Shown: positions 22,619 to 33,179 of the stretch, piece after piece
Numbering within the stretch: position 1 is the stretch's first letter
Layout: the number at the start of each line of letters is the position of its first letter
Source of the DNA: Nectonema munidae
Taxonomy: Eukaryota > Nematomorpha > Nectonematoida > Nectonematidae
DNA: 64,000 nt
NCBI GenBank assembly: GCA_030549495.1
Contig: JAUIRK010000110.1
Span: forward strand, 868,001-932,000
Direction of reading: 5' to 3'
Translations under genes and position numbers: made by a program
The notes under the pieces: generated by a model
The model's input: the letters and a program-made list of their open reading frames with translations, nothing else
What the model was told of the DNA's origin: nothing
The model's database searches: none

Positions 22619-23402
22619 TTATTTGTTTCCATATACCTGATTGACATGGAACTGGAACATTATAACCCAGTTTAAGAATTGTTTCGAGAACGTCATATGC
22701 GCTTTGTGTGTTGATATGTTATTCTTTCGTACCAGTAAACTTGCTGTTGAAGTTCCTGCTCTTTTGTAATTTAATTTGTCTTCAGAAGAAGAAGAAGAAG
22801 AAGGCGAGTGGCGCTTCGGTTCAGACTCAATACTACAGTTGGAGTCAGATTCAGGGATAATGTCATGTGTGGATAACGACTCGAAAGAACTAGATTTAGT
22901 TCGAACACAAATGCGTTTTCTTGGGTGCACTGTTTTTAAAGGAGCTTGCTTGACAGTAGAATAACCAACTTTACCTCCATTTTGAATCTGCTTCTGGTAG
23001 AGTTTTTTTTTATCCCTTGTGCTTTTCCATTCCCCCTTTTTATTAGTGATATCAAACAACTGAGAAAGTATGGTAGTAAAATTTTATGGTTTTTTTTTGT
23101 TTTTGTCATTTAAATCGATTAAACGATAAAGTTTCTTTCTGATTGTGCACTAGAAAGAGGTGGCAAATTTAAAGTTTTTTCCAAAGCATTTCTATATCAT
23201 CATTCATAGTTTTTACTCCATCTTGTCGTAGTTTTTTGGTGTTGAACAAAAAAGGAAAGTTTCCAAGAATTTGAAAATTTGTCAGCATCCGTGTAAGATT
23301 TGAAATTTTTTCAACAAATTGATTGCTTGGATGAGGAAGAGGAATTTTTTTCCAAATAGAAAGATTAGATTTTACGCTGTTGTTAGAATTTTTAGAAGAC
23401 AT
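22619..23402 (-). pseudogene. Two-part transposon-like frame of an unrecognised family
   Basis: On the minus strand, 23402-23169 encodes 77 residues from an ATG (VKTMNDDIEMLWKKL at the end). After about 110 bases that include LPPLSSAQSERNFIV, a second frame at 23059-22619 begins just after LSQLFDIT and continues with basic and Ser-rich stretches. The order DIEMLWKKL, then a charged spacer, then LFDIT followed by a Lys/Arg-rich segment resembles a group of repetitive arthropod proteins seen as LFDIAH-containing hypothetical proteins. That likeness is from memory and is not a domain assignment. Two frames separated by stops make it a likely pseudogene or a spliced host gene with an unseen intron. 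Confidence 0.3.
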
Positions 23403-23599
23403 TTTTTAAGGCTTGAACGTAAAAAATTAAATGCAATTTTAAAAATTTTATAATTTATTTTTTTTAAAAAACATGTCTTTATAAATATAAAAAATAGGGG
23501 GGAGTTTTTTAAAAATGTTTTAATAATGAAATCTAGAAACAATTGTTCCACTAATGTAAGAGGTTTTGCTATTTTATTTTATAAAAAATTTTTTAGTAA

Positions 23600-24150
23600 T
23601 CACCCTAATGTATACCCATTTTTAAGTATGCTGACTTCAGTGGTGATATTCATTTTTTATGAAAATCAATCAAACTTGTCAAAAAATTGATCTAAATGTG
23701 AGAGCTCATCTCAAAAAGAAGCTTTTATCTAAATAATTATATAACCTGTCAAAAAAGTGATTTACATATGACAGCTCATCTCAAAAAAGAAAATTTTGTC
23801 TATATAATTATAAAATGTTTTTTACACATATATACCCATTTTCAAGCATGCTGAATTCAGCGGTGATATTCATTTTTTTTTAATAAAAATTAATTAAAGT
23901 TATCAAAGCATTGATTTATATATGACAGCTTATGTTAAAAAGAAACTTTTTATCTAAGTAATAATATAAAGTTTTTTACACATATATACCCATTTTTAAG
24001 CATGCGTAATTCAGTGGTGATATTCATTTTTTTAATGAAAATTAATAAAAACTGTCAAAAAATTGATTTATCCCAAAAAGAAACATCTTATCCGAATAAT
24101 TATATAAAGTTTTTTACACACATATACCCATTTTCAAATAGGCTGTAAAT
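23600..24150 (+). repeat. 150-bp tandem array of copy A
   Basis: Successive units share ATACCCATTTTTAAGCATGC, GGTGATATTCATTTTTT, GAAAATCAATCAAAC, TTGATTTATATATGACAGCT and TCAAAAAGAAACTTTTTATC. The last unit is shortened. Confidence 0.8.
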
Positions 24151-24689
24151 TTTCAGATTTCCTACCCATCTTAGCTAAATGTTAATTATAATCCTAGATG
24201 ATAAGCTATAGATTTAAATATTTTTCATTTGTACTTCTTTTTCAGTCAAAATTTTTTTTGAAGCACCTAATATTATATAATTAAACCACTTCCTAGTTCA
24301 TTAGAACAAGGTAGATCTTCCATTTAGTCAAGATACATATTTTTTTAATTATTTGTTTTGATCACATGTTCTTTTTTCAATTAGTTTTCAACTTGGTTCC
24401 TTCTCTCATACAAATTTTCAAAAGATTTTATAATACGTTTTGTTTTTGTTTAATAAATATTTCATACTCAAGATGATTGTAGAAAGTATTATAAGCCAAA
24501 ATATACAAAAAAAAAAGTATATTTTTACTATATACCTAATATGCACCCTTTTTTCTAAAAATTTTTACAGAACTGATTTTCAGGCATACATTACTAATTC
24601 AATTGCCACTTCGAGATATTTTTTAACCGTATTATCCAAAATCCAGTACAGAAATAAAATAAGCATAGTCGATTTGGTATAAAACAGAT

Positions 24690-25440
24690 ATTTTATTTTT
24701 TGAAAATATTTTTGAAGACAGTATCTTAAAGTAAACCGCAAATCTAATTGAAGCTTTCAGATATTTTAAAACCATAAATGCCAAACCTGAGTCCAAAAAT
24801 AAAACCAGCATCTTCCATTTGGCATAAAAACAGAGATTTTATTTAAATTTCAAAAATATTTCTGTAGACATTAGACGTTAATCGAACATTTGATTCACAC
24901 TTTCAGACATTTAAAACATCTAAATGCAAAAAATGATTTCAGAAATAAAAAGTATCATGGTCGAATTAGTATAAAAACATATATTTCATGTAAAATTAGA
25001 GAGAATATTTTGGGTTATAGTTTTCAGACATAAACCGCAAATTTGATCGACACTAGCATTAAAACCTCTAAATGCGAAAACTGTTCAAAAATGAAATCAT
25101 CATGATCTATTTGCTATAAAAACATATATTTCATGTAAAATTTGGATCAATATTTTTGGAAACAATTTTTAGAACTAAACGCAAATTTGATTGATACTTG
25201 TAGGTATTTTCAAATTCAAACTGCAAAAATTGAGTCAATAAATGAAACTAGCATGGTTGATTTGGTATAAAAACATATATGAGAGAATATTTTTGGAGAT
25301 AGCTTTTAGAAGTAAACCGCAAATTTGATTGACATTGAGAGATATTTTAAAACCTCTAAATGCGAAAACTGTGTTCAGAAATGAAATCATCATGATCTAT
25401 TTGCTATAAAAACATATATTTCATGTAAAATTTGAAAGAA
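24690..25440 (+). repeat. 145-bp tandem array of copy A
   Basis: AAACCGCAAATTTGATT-type starts recur near 24735, 24880, 25033, 25178 and 25317. Each is followed by a TTTCAGATATTTTAAAACC-type segment and TATAAAAACATATATTTCAT. Units are related but diverged. Confidence 0.8.
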
Positions 25441-25602
25441 TGTTTTTGGAGACAATTTTCAACTACCATGAAAATGGTTTCAAAAGATGCAGCTAGCGAT
25501 TTTAGGAAAAGTCACAAAATTTGAAGGGATATGATTCAGCCAATTTTCTACAATTAATTTTTTAGTGAAGGGAGGCCCCCCCCCCAGCACTAATAGGGTT
25601 AA

Positions 25603-26480
25603 CCATTTCCTTTGCACATGGGATAATTAAATCGTCAACTCAAAGGTTTTTTCGCCAGCGATACTTTATAAGTGACAATATAAGAAGCTTTCACTGCATT
25701 TGACGTTCTTTCATGAAAAATACCAGATGAAGCGAGATGTTGACGCTTCAAAGACAGTGACTTTTGCTCAAAAAAAGCTGTGTTTTTTTCATGAGATGTG
25801 AATGACATTTTTCAAGATGAAGTTTGAGCTTTGCTGCTTCCTCAATTTTTTGAGCTTTGCTGCTCAATCCCATCTTTTTCTTAGAAAGTGAAACCATAGC
25901 TCAAGTAATCATTTGAATATTTTCGCTTCAAAGCTTTTCCTCCCATTTTTTAATATGACTATAATTGAAAAAATATAATTTTTTAAAAATTAAATAATAT
26001 ATATAAAATTAATTAAATTTAATAATTTTTAAAATTTAACTAATATAATTAAAATTAAAAAATTTAACGACAAAAATTTACATGTTTAGTGTATATAATA
26101 TCATAAGTAAGTCAAGTATCAATGTTTACCCCTGGCCCACTATCAAATGGTCGGGGTAGGACGGTGAGACCTTGGAGGTCTTTTCGCCCGAAAATAAGTA
26201 AATAATCGGAGTTATTATTCAAAATAAATTAAAAAAAAATAGCCAATCATAGCTGCAATTATAAAAGCGCAATTTCACTATACTTTTCGCTTTTGAAAAA
26301 TTTTTCGTGGACCAGCAAAGAGTTGTCTTATGGACCAGCAGTTGGGAAACATTGCTCTACAGAGTCCTTGTTTTGTATTTAATTAATTTCATTAAAAAAA
26401 TCACCTCATTGTATTAGGTATAAAATCCCGTTTTTAGTTCTATATCATTTTCAGTTATATTTTCTTTTTTTGCGTCAAAC
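25603..26480. other. No gene recognised
   Basis: AT-rich. GTGGACCAGCAAAGAG and GGACCAGCAGTTGGGAAACA near 26310-26350 look like the right end of a hAT-type MITE, with a possible left end CAATGTTTACCCC near 26120. The flanking 8-mers do not match, so it is not called as an element. Confidence 0.3.
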
Positions 26481-26484
26481 CTGT

Positions 26485-26991
26485 ATTAAACGACCATTCA
26501 AGGTAAGAACTAATTTTGGTCGAATTATACAGGTGGACGTTAAAAACAGGGTGAAAATATTTCAAAATATTGACTTCAATAAATTGTAAACCAAAATGTC
26601 GTAGAAGATTGAATCACAATTATAAAAGTTAAAATGAATTTATTTAAACTTTAAAATAATCAGTTATCCTTTTTTGTTGTAAGGATTTTGCTGACATTTT
26701 ATCAAGCTCAAAACTTGTTTTCACGATGTATTCCCGAGCTTTTCCTAAGCCATGATGAAGAGCAAACTTTTTTAGTTTATCGGCCATTTTATTGCTTCTT
26801 TTAAAGAGTATGAGCCACTTTCTTCATCACTTTCCAAAGAACTCTCTTTTTCTCTTTCGATCTTTTGCAATGCTTCTTTTGCAGGTAAGTCAAAGACGTT
26901 ATTCTTAACATCGTATGTGCACAAGTCTTTACCAATATTGGCAACAGCTTCATACTCAGCTGTTTCTACGAATAAAGCTCTCCAGGCAACC
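26485..26991 (-). mobile_element. Tigger-like transposon fragment with right end
   Basis: The outer end contains CCTGTATTAAACGACC (about 26489-26504) and, 20 bases later, its imperfect inverted partner GGTCGAATTATACAGG. This is the CCTGTATTAAGCGACC-type terminus seen in Tigger/pogo elements. Minus-strand coding from 26991 gives a C-terminal transposase tail: an acidic linker (LESDEESGSYSLKEAI), then after a frame change KKFALHHGLGKAREYI and the terminal SLQQKRITDYFKV. The ITDFFK-like end is typical of Tigger/jerky proteins. The catalytic domain is absent. The fragment lies between copies A and D of the TTAA-ended family. Confidence 0.65.
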
Positions 26992-27586
26992 ATTTGATTC
27001 ACGCTTACAAGTATTTTCAAATTCTAAATCCAAAACAATCTATAATTGGCATTGTTGATTTGTTATAAAAATGTGTGTATTTCATGTAAAATTTGAATGA
27101 ATGTTCTCGTAGTCAGATTTTAGATATAAACCGCAAATTTTGTTTTTGGGAACAATTTTTAGAAGTGAACCACAATTTATTTCACACTTATAGGTAATTT
27201 TGAATCCAAATGCAAAAACAATCTATAAATGAAATTGATATTGTTGATTTGATATGAAAATGCGTTTATTTCATGTAAAATTTGAATGAATGTTCTCGAA
27301 GACAGATTTTAGAAATAAACCGCAACTTTGTTACACACTATTACCAAAGTTATAAGCTTAACTAGAGATACTGTCAGAATTTTGCTGAAAAAATATAACT
27401 TTTGATTGACAGATTTAGGCATGAAAAGGTCATTCAACTGCCATCAAAATGGTATCAAAAGATGCAGCTATCAATTTTAGGAAATGTCACGAAGTATGGT
27501 AGTAAAAGATGCAGCAAATTTGGTACAAGAGAAATTTTAGTTGAGGGGAAGGGGGCTAAAATAGCCCCCGTCACTGATAGGGTTAA
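26992..27586 (+). mobile_element. TTAA-ended element, copy D (left-truncated)
   Basis: Begins inside the 145-bp repeat (ATTTGATTCACGCTTACAAG) and has about three diverged units and a terminal part with AAAATGGTATCAAAAGATGC. The perfect hairpin GGGGGCTAAAATAGCCCCC (27551-27569) follows, then CACTGATAGGG and TTAA at 27583-27586. Confidence 0.75.
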
Positions 27587-27589
27587 AGC

Positions 27590-28391
27590 ATTCAAAACTG
27601 TATATCAGATTTAAAAAAGTTAATCTAATATAGACACTAATTTATCAGTTATCTACCGATTTATTGAAAAATATTATCAATAGATATTGATTGACAGTTT
27701 TTGGCATGGTCGCGTCATTCAATTACCTTGAAAATGGCGCTAAAAGATGGAGTTAGCGATTCTAAAAAATCTCACGAATTTTAAGGAGGTATCATCATCA
27801 TCTATTTTGCCTTCGAGGCCTGGTTATTGTTCCCAAAGAGTCGGGGTCAACCAGTTTCCTGCAACAACTACGCCATTTCATTCTTTCTTTAGCATCACTT
27901 CGCACAAGCTTTCTTTTTTCCATATCGTGGTGAATCACTTCATTCCATGCTTTCTTTAGTCTTCCTCTCTTCATTAATCAATTCATCTTTTATCTTCTTT
28001 ACAACGTTCCCTTCGGACATCCTTTCGACATGACCAAACCAACGTAATCTATTCTCTTCTAAATGCACTTCTATATCCTCAATTCCAATTTTCTTTCTCA
28101 ACACATCGTTGGCAATCCTATCTTTTCGCACATCATCCTAATCATTCTCATCTCAGTTGTTTGTAGCCTTCTGGTGTCAGCCTTCTTCATCACCCAGCAT
28201 TCAGAACCGTAACAAATCGTACTTCTAACGCAAACTTTATACAGTCTTGCTTTTAGTTCTTCAGATAAAAAATTTCCCCACAGTAAGCCTGATAATTCCT
28301 TGAGGTATAATTCGGCGAATTTAAATAAAAAATGTTTTAGTTTGGACAAGGGTTGGAGCTACAAAGATAGCCCTATCACTGAGAGGTTTAA
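27590..28391 (+). mobile_element. TTAA-ended element, copy E, split by a LINE fragment
   Basis: TTGATTGACAGTTTTTGGC and ATTACCTTGAAAATGGCGCT near 27690-27740 match the terminal part of copies A and D. Family sequence stops near 27790, resumes near 28286 and ends with CACTGAGAGG before TTAA (28388-28391). The 0.5 kb between is non-LTR retrotransposon sequence, so the LINE piece came later. Confidence 0.65.
27795..28285 (-). mobile_element. LINE 3' fragment (end of reverse transcriptase, RTE-like)
   Basis: Minus-strand coding reads LYKVCVRSTICYGSECWVM, then RRLQTTEMRMIRMMCE and, after a frame change near 28110, RIANDVLRKKIGIEDIEVHL, ENRLRWFGHVERM. These blocks (YGSEcW, EMRMLRwm, RLRWfGHV.RM) are the conserved C-terminal part of many animal non-LTR reverse transcriptases. 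About 150 bases of possible 3' untranslated region follow. It is a typical 5'-truncated LINE insertion, in copy E, with one frame change. Confidence 0.8.
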
Positions 28392-28585
28392 CAGATACGT
28401 TAGATATGTAAGCCATTCAGAATACTGAAACATTTTAAACTATATTATGTAAAATGATCTTAAATCTTATTTGGTGTAAAATGCTTTTTAATTTGGAGAG
28501 CCACGAAAAGAAGAGGGATGAAAGAACAAAACAATTTAATGAAAAAGTGTGATAGAACGAAAACATTCCAATCGGCGTATAAAGT

Positions 28586-28942
28586 TCAACTCTTGGACAA
28601 AAATTTAGAAATGAAGTCATTCGGCTTAGGGTCATAGGCTTCGTTGAAGTATCGCATCACATGGTCTCCCATCTTGTGCTTTTCAAATAAACAATTGTAC
28701 TCCACTCTTCCTTCCTGTAAGAGACGATTGATTGTATCCAAATTCGTGACGTTTTTGTTCATCATGAAGTTTTCCTTAACTTTCAGTTTGACCTTACGAT
28801 AGTTAAGGGGAAGACGATGGTACGAAAGAATGAATAGCGGGGTATAGCGAAGGAATAGTCGGTACAGGTATTTTACCTCAGATTTTGCTTCGGCATAAGA
28901 AGTACAAATGATCGGCTTGAGCGAAGAGAGGCGAGACGCCAT
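28586..28942 (-). CDS. NDUFA6: NADH dehydrogenase (ubiquinone) 1 alpha subcomplex subunit 6
   Basis: Accessory subunit of mitochondrial complex I (B14), a LYR-family protein of the matrix arm that in known animals docks the acyl carrier protein. The frame of 118 codons is intact from ATG at 28942 to TGA at 28586, without an intron. Family hallmarks: LKPI near residue 8, a central AEAK helix leading to the LYR triplet at residues 26-28 (YLYRLFLRYTP), HVMRYFNE at 94-101 and the C-terminal PKPNDFISKF at 105-114. Length fits the family (about 110-150). Two earlier in-frame ATGs (28981 and 29032) would add 13 or 30 residues. I chose 28942 because family homology starts there. An ATTAAA variant poly(A) signal lies at 28535-28540. 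Copy E of a transposon ends only about 195 bases downstream. Confidence 0.88.
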   Translation of the reverse strand: MASRLSSLKPIICTSYAEAKSEVKYLYRLFLRYTPLFILSYHRLPLNYRKVKLKVKENFMMNKNVTNLDTINRLLQEGRVEYNCLFEKHKMGDHVMRYFNEAYDPKPNDFISKFLSKS

Positions 28943-30140
28943 CGGCAGATTGAGCTCATTCCCTCCAGTATACTTTCTCATTGCGTCAAGATATCTGTGA
29001 ACTCTTAAAAGAAAAAAAGTTTTCAAACGCATTTACGAACAAATAGAATCAAAATCGTTATTGCGAGTTAGAAAGATAGTTATGGTTATAGGTAGCTACG
29101 TCAAATGCTTGAATAATTTAGTCCACTTCTAATCAAGTGGTGATTCAAATTCTTGACAAAAGGCTTCAGCAAAAAAGCATCGAATGAGAGTTTACCTTAG
29201 CTTGGTAGACGATAGTCTACTACTAGTTGCTTAACAACCGACTAACTAAAACAATTTGCCCAACTGAGATATTTCATTTGAAAGAAGAAGAGTCAGGATT
29301 GAAACAATATTTTAATGAGAAAAAATAAAATTCATTAAATAAATAAAAAATAAATGTATGTCCTCCATAAATATATTAAGTTGCAGACTCTCATCTTTCG
29401 GATCCTTTAGTAAATACCAACATTTCAACATCGGTCGTTTGCTTCATTATACTTTAATTTTGAATGCACAGCGCTCGAGGTAAACGAGCAAGTTAATTAA
29501 GAAGGTAGATATGAGTAGTGCCACAAAATACGCTGATCTCGTACGTCAGCAAACAAAGCAAAAACCAGCTAAATAAATTTTTTCAATTATTTTTAATATT
29601 GAGTGAAAATCCAATCCATTAGCAAAAAAATATAAAATTTTTTTTGTAGTTTGATGAATTGAGAATTTAATTTACATAACCTTTAGTTTCTGTTGTCGCC
29701 CAAGTACACTTTGTTTCACGCAAAGCCTCATTCCTCTGAATATTATCAAGATATCGCCCAATGAAAAAGGTCAAGCATTGTCTTCAATATATTAGTCTCA
29801 TGACATAATGTTTTATAAGCATTCAATTGCCAGAATTTTATATAAACATTTGTGGTACATGGATGTATGAAACATAAACAATTGAATATAAGTTGAAAAT
29901 GTTGAGGAGTGAATAAATGAAATGTAGAATGATAGTTGAGTGAGTGATAAATATCAAAGATGGTATTTTTTACGGATGTCTTTATTTTCATAAGGCAGCA
30001 AGCACAAATGAAAATTCATACAACCTTTTTAAAAATTGATTACAAGAAAATGATTAATGTACGAATGAAGCCGCAAGCATTTATTTTAATTGCTTTTCAA
30101 AGGGTTGGGCGATTCTAGGTAATGATTCCGATTCTCTTTT
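28943..30140. other. Upstream region of NDUFA6; no other gene recognised
   Basis: The promoter and 5' untranslated region of NDUFA6 must lie at the left end of this stretch. TTTTTTTCTTTTAAG just upstream of 29010 on the minus strand could be a splice acceptor of a 5' untranslated exon. The remaining sequence has only AT-driven frames. Confidence 0.35.
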
Positions 30141-30149
30141 TTTCATTCT

Positions 30150-30400
30150 CGATCATGCAGGGTTTGTTGAAACATGCGTATAGTTCTTTGTCCATAGACT
30201 AAGAGCAGGTGTTCATGGCTTCGGGCTCTAGGAATAAAAAATCCTTCTCAAGCCATGCTTTTTACTCTGTAGGCAGATTGTTATCTAATTGTTTTGCCTC
30301 GCTAGGAAGGTACTCTGAAACTCAGTTTACTTTTTCACGAAACTTTGCTCATTCTGCTGATGTATGCCAACGAAGGTTCCCGTGCTACAATTAGAGAGAG
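30150..30400 (+). repeat. Dispersed repeat, copy 2 (partner at 13110-13385)
   Basis: Shares GGCTCTAGGAATAA, AAAATCCTTCT, GGCAGATTGTTATCTAATTG and AGGAAGGTA with the copy at 13.2 kb, in the same order. Confidence 0.55.
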
Positions 30401-30960
30401 AATCTAATTTTTGTGGTTCTCTAGGTCTTAATTTGAATCTAATTTTGGCTTTTTAAAAAATCATGGTTATGTTTATGAATTTCCGTGATTCTGATTATAA
30501 TCAGAATTGAAAGTAACTCTGATGAAAAAAACAAAAGCATTGTTATAGAGCTTTTCCACACCCTGCCATTAAAATTGGGAATTTTATCTAGCTGATGGAT
30601 AGCTGTGTATGTATGTGTGTGTACGTATGAATGTGTTTGTGTGTGCGTGTATTAGAAATTTATCGGATGTGAAATTTCTTGTATTCGCGGATACGCATAT
30701 CAAATTTGATATCATAGCTCTAGCGGGTGTCAGAATTAATTTTCTAGGGGATGCGGATATCATAATTGCTATTTTAAGAAAATGCAAGTTTTATACTTCT
30801 TAAAAATTTAAAGAGATATTTAGATACATTTGCTCATATATCATGTTACCATGAAGAATTTAATTGTGGATGTTGAAATCGATATGATCGACGGATGTTA
30901 AGAAGATGTAAAAAAATTTGAGGATAAATTCGCATCTGCGGGTATGCGATACATCTCTAG
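30401..30960. other. No gene recognised
   Basis: Contains a TG-rich simple stretch (30605-30650, GTATGTATGTGTGTGTACGT-like) and AT-rich DNA. The overlapping frames on both strands at 30584-30803 are driven by that simple sequence. Confidence 0.35.
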
Positions 30961-31201
30961 CAGGGGCGCACATCCTCAAAATTATTGGGGGCGAAATTTT
31001 TTTGTTGAAATTTTCAAAATTAGTGGTCTGGAAATACCACGAGAGAACAAATATTAAAGCAATCCTTTAAAATAGAGTGTATTCAGCGCATACCTAAAGT
31101 CCAAAATTTATAAGACTACTTTATATTTTTTTACAAAATTGGTGAATTTAAATACTATACTTCCAGCGAAAATATTTTAATTAAATTTGCATATCGAATA
31201 T

Positions 31202-31759
31202 GGTGCGCACAAAAATGCCCCAAATTAAAAAGTAGGAAAAAATGCCCAAATTTAAAATTAGGAAAAAATGCCCCAACACAAAAAATTTCAAAAAATTATT
31301 AATTAAAATTAAAAAAAAAAATTTTTTTAAAAAGATATGTCAAATAAAGATTTTTTGTAAAAAAAACAAAGTCAACTTTTCATCTAAAACATTTAAAATT
31401 TAATTAAAGTAAACTAAAAAACTCAGCATACGACCATTTTTTAAATACAATTTTTTTTTTATAAAATAGCAAATATTTTTGGACTTTGTGTGTATCAGAA
31501 CACTTTCTAAATATAATTTGTGTTTTAACTGATTTTAAGAACACATTCCCACAAATCTGCACCTTTGCTATTGTTTTCAAGAACTATAAAGAAAAAAACC
31601 CTATAGATTAAGAAATTTTAGAAATTTAGCCTTTCAAAACGGTACCAAATAAAAATATTTATAAAATTTTAAAAAATCCTGAAAATTAAAAATTAGGGGG
31701 CATTTTTTCCTACTTTTTAATTGGGGGCATTTTTTCCAGGGGCATTTTTACCTACAACC
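31202..31759. mobile_element. Nested MITE with 9-bp target duplication
   Basis: Bounded by ATCGAATAT on both sides (31193-31201 and 31760-31768). Outer ends begin GGT and share AAAAATGCCCC a few bases in (GGTGCGCACAAAAATGCCCC against GGTTGTAGGTAAAAATGCCCC). Subterminal AATTAAAAAGTAGGAAAAAA is also mirrored at the other end. The 9-bp duplication would fit a Mutator-like element, or a hAT or P-like one if one flanking base matches by chance. It is non-coding, sits inside the hAT element at 30961-32045 and is therefore younger. Confidence 0.75.
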
Positions 31760-31771
31760 ATCGAATATACA

Positions 31772-31977
31772 CTAGTTAAAAAAATCCAAAATTGTTAGGG
31801 GGTGGAATAGGCTTTTCATTTGAAAAATGAAGTAGTTTACCAGGCACATTACAGGAATTGATGAAAGGATATTTGATTCATAGAGAAAACAAATAACTGA
31901 AGGTTGGATAGTTTTATATGAGTGAATGTAATCTATAGGCAAAGAGTCTACTAGACACCAGGCGATATTTATATGAA
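31772..31977 (-). repeat. Inverted dispersed repeat, copy 1 (partner 35378-35610)
   Basis: CTAGTTAAAAAAATCCAAAA, GGAATAGGCTTTTCATTTGA, GAAGGTTGGATAGTTTTATA and AAGAGTCTACTAGACACC recur as reverse complements in the partner, with few differences. It is part of the hAT element, so the partner is probably a fragment of the same hAT family. Confidence 0.8.
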
Positions 31978-32479
31978 AACCCCCTCCTGAAAACACATTG
32001 AGGCGGTCCCCCCCCCCCCCCCTTGCCCACGGATGTGCGCCCCTGATCTCTAGCGTGTATGTCTGTCTCTGTGTGCGTGCGTCTGTGAAGGCATACAGGG
32101 AGTAGCTGTGGATTTCCTTCAATATTTCATATCAAAAATAATTCTAATATAATTTAGAAAATATTCAGGAAAAATTACGAATACTTTCTTCAATTTTCTC
32201 TAAACTTAGCAGATCTCAGTCTCTTCAACTGATGAAAGAAATAATCAAAGCATTCTAAAATTGTATATAGCGGTTTCGGCATTCTGATCCTAATAAATTT
32301 TTACATAACTGCGGGCATGGGTGTGTTTATTTTTTGTTCCGTCTCAATTTTTTCTATTTGAAGGTATAAATTTAATTGAACAAGTATCACTTAAAAGATT
32401 TTCATAAAGTCTGTTTTCTTTGGATGAAGACTATTTTTACGTGATACAATCCGAAGAAGAATCTTCTTTATAAATATTT

Positions 32480-32690
32480 TTATTAGTATGATGTCAGAAG
32501 TAGAAACTCTACGGACAAAATAGCTGTTGTAAGACATGTCAACTTTTATGTAAAAAGTCAAAAATACTCCCCGTGATGATGCAATCATAGATGAACAATT
32601 AGCAAAGTTTCGAGGCAACTGGCCTGGTATGATTCCAATAAATCGGATTATGGGATAAAAATTTACTATTTGAATGATTAATACACCTTT
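32480..32690 (+). pseudogene. piggyBac transposase fragment (first catalytic block)
   Basis: Plus-strand reading gives YDVRSRNSTDKIAVVRHV and, after a frame change near 32568, DDAIIDEQLAKFRG. This matches the piggyBac DK.A..R....... TIDEQL..FRG block with the first catalytic Asp. It ends in a stop near 32657. It probably belongs with the piggyBac C-terminus at 35650-35974 as parts of one old element split by later insertions. Confidence 0.6.
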
Positions 32691-33179
32691 TATATAATAA
32701 GAGATCAAATTTACAAAGTTGGATGAATGAATTTTTTTTAAAGTTAGATGGTCGATTGGCAAGCATTTTAGTTAAGACACATAATCCAGCAAAAATATTT
32801 GTTATAATCGGAGACGAGATGAATAATTACTGAATCTGTCAAAGAAAGCAAGCAGCCAAAGCATATAACAATTAAAAAGAATGATTCATTTAGTCTTTGT
32901 TTTTCTTTAGCCTAGTACTTTATTGTGTTACTAACTAGAATACCTGTATTTTGCATTATTCTAATAAATTATCAATTATATATTGTTTTACATATTGTTT
33001 TGTTCGTTTCAAATAATAAATACCTAAATATTTAACAAAATGCTTTTTGTTAAAAAGAATTCTGTAGATTAATATTAAAAAATATATTGATAATGAAAAG
33101 ATTACATTTTGGGCTACAGCGAAAATCACGATAGAGATCAAATGGTTGGAAGCATCTAATCTATTTTGAATCAAACCAT

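Larger units (their letters stand above)
23600..25602 (+). mobile_element. TTAA-ended non-autonomous element, copy A (most complete)
   Basis: Parts in order: about 3.7 units of a 150-bp repeat (23600-24150; words TATACCCATTTTCAAGCATG and AAAATCAATCAAAC); a 450-base single-copy middle (24150-24613); about five units of a different 145-bp repeat (24690-25440; words CATATATTTCATGTAAAATT and AAACCGCAAATTTG). A terminal part follows with a C-rich hairpin remnant, ending CACTAATAGGG directly before TTAA (25599-25602). No coding sequence is visible. The TTAA end and CCCTATTAGTG-type terminus point to piggyBac-type mobilisation. The left terminus is not identified, so the true start may lie left of 23600. 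Confidence 0.65.
30961..32045. mobile_element. Non-autonomous hAT element with exact 8-bp target duplication
   Basis: Termini CAGGGGCGCACATC at 30961 and its exact inverse ending at 32045 are flanked on both sides by ATCTCTAG (30953-30960 and 32046-32053). An 8-bp duplication with CAGGGG-type ends is diagnostic of hAT transposition. The 1,085-bp interior has no transposase and includes a second, nested element (31202-31759). It also includes a segment (31772-31977) that recurs inverted at 35378-35610. The exact duplication suggests a fairly recent insertion. Confidence 0.88.

Noticed and set aside
26120-26354. hAT MITE with ends CAATGTTTACCCC and GTTGGGAAACATTG
   Set aside because: The ends are similar, but the flanking 8-mers (TCAAGTAT and CTCTACAG) do not match, so an insertion is not demonstrated.
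27551-27586. Helitron 3' end (hairpin close to a terminus)
   Set aside because: The terminus is followed by TTAA in every copy and ends in AGGG or AGG, not CTRR. There is no AT insertion dinucleotide pattern, and TTAA targeting fits better.
28098-28349. Host gene encoding a YGSECW-containing protein
   Set aside because: This is the conserved C-terminal block of non-LTR reverse transcriptases and continues into the RLRWFGHV block. It is LINE-derived.
29511-29576. Short frame MSSATKYADLVRQQTKQKPA upstream of NDUFA6
   Set aside because: It has balanced composition and an ATG, but only 21 codons, no recognised family and no clear splice donor. It may be a first exon but cannot be supported.
30584-30803. 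Overlapping frames on both strands
   Set aside because: They are produced by a TG/CA simple-sequence stretch.
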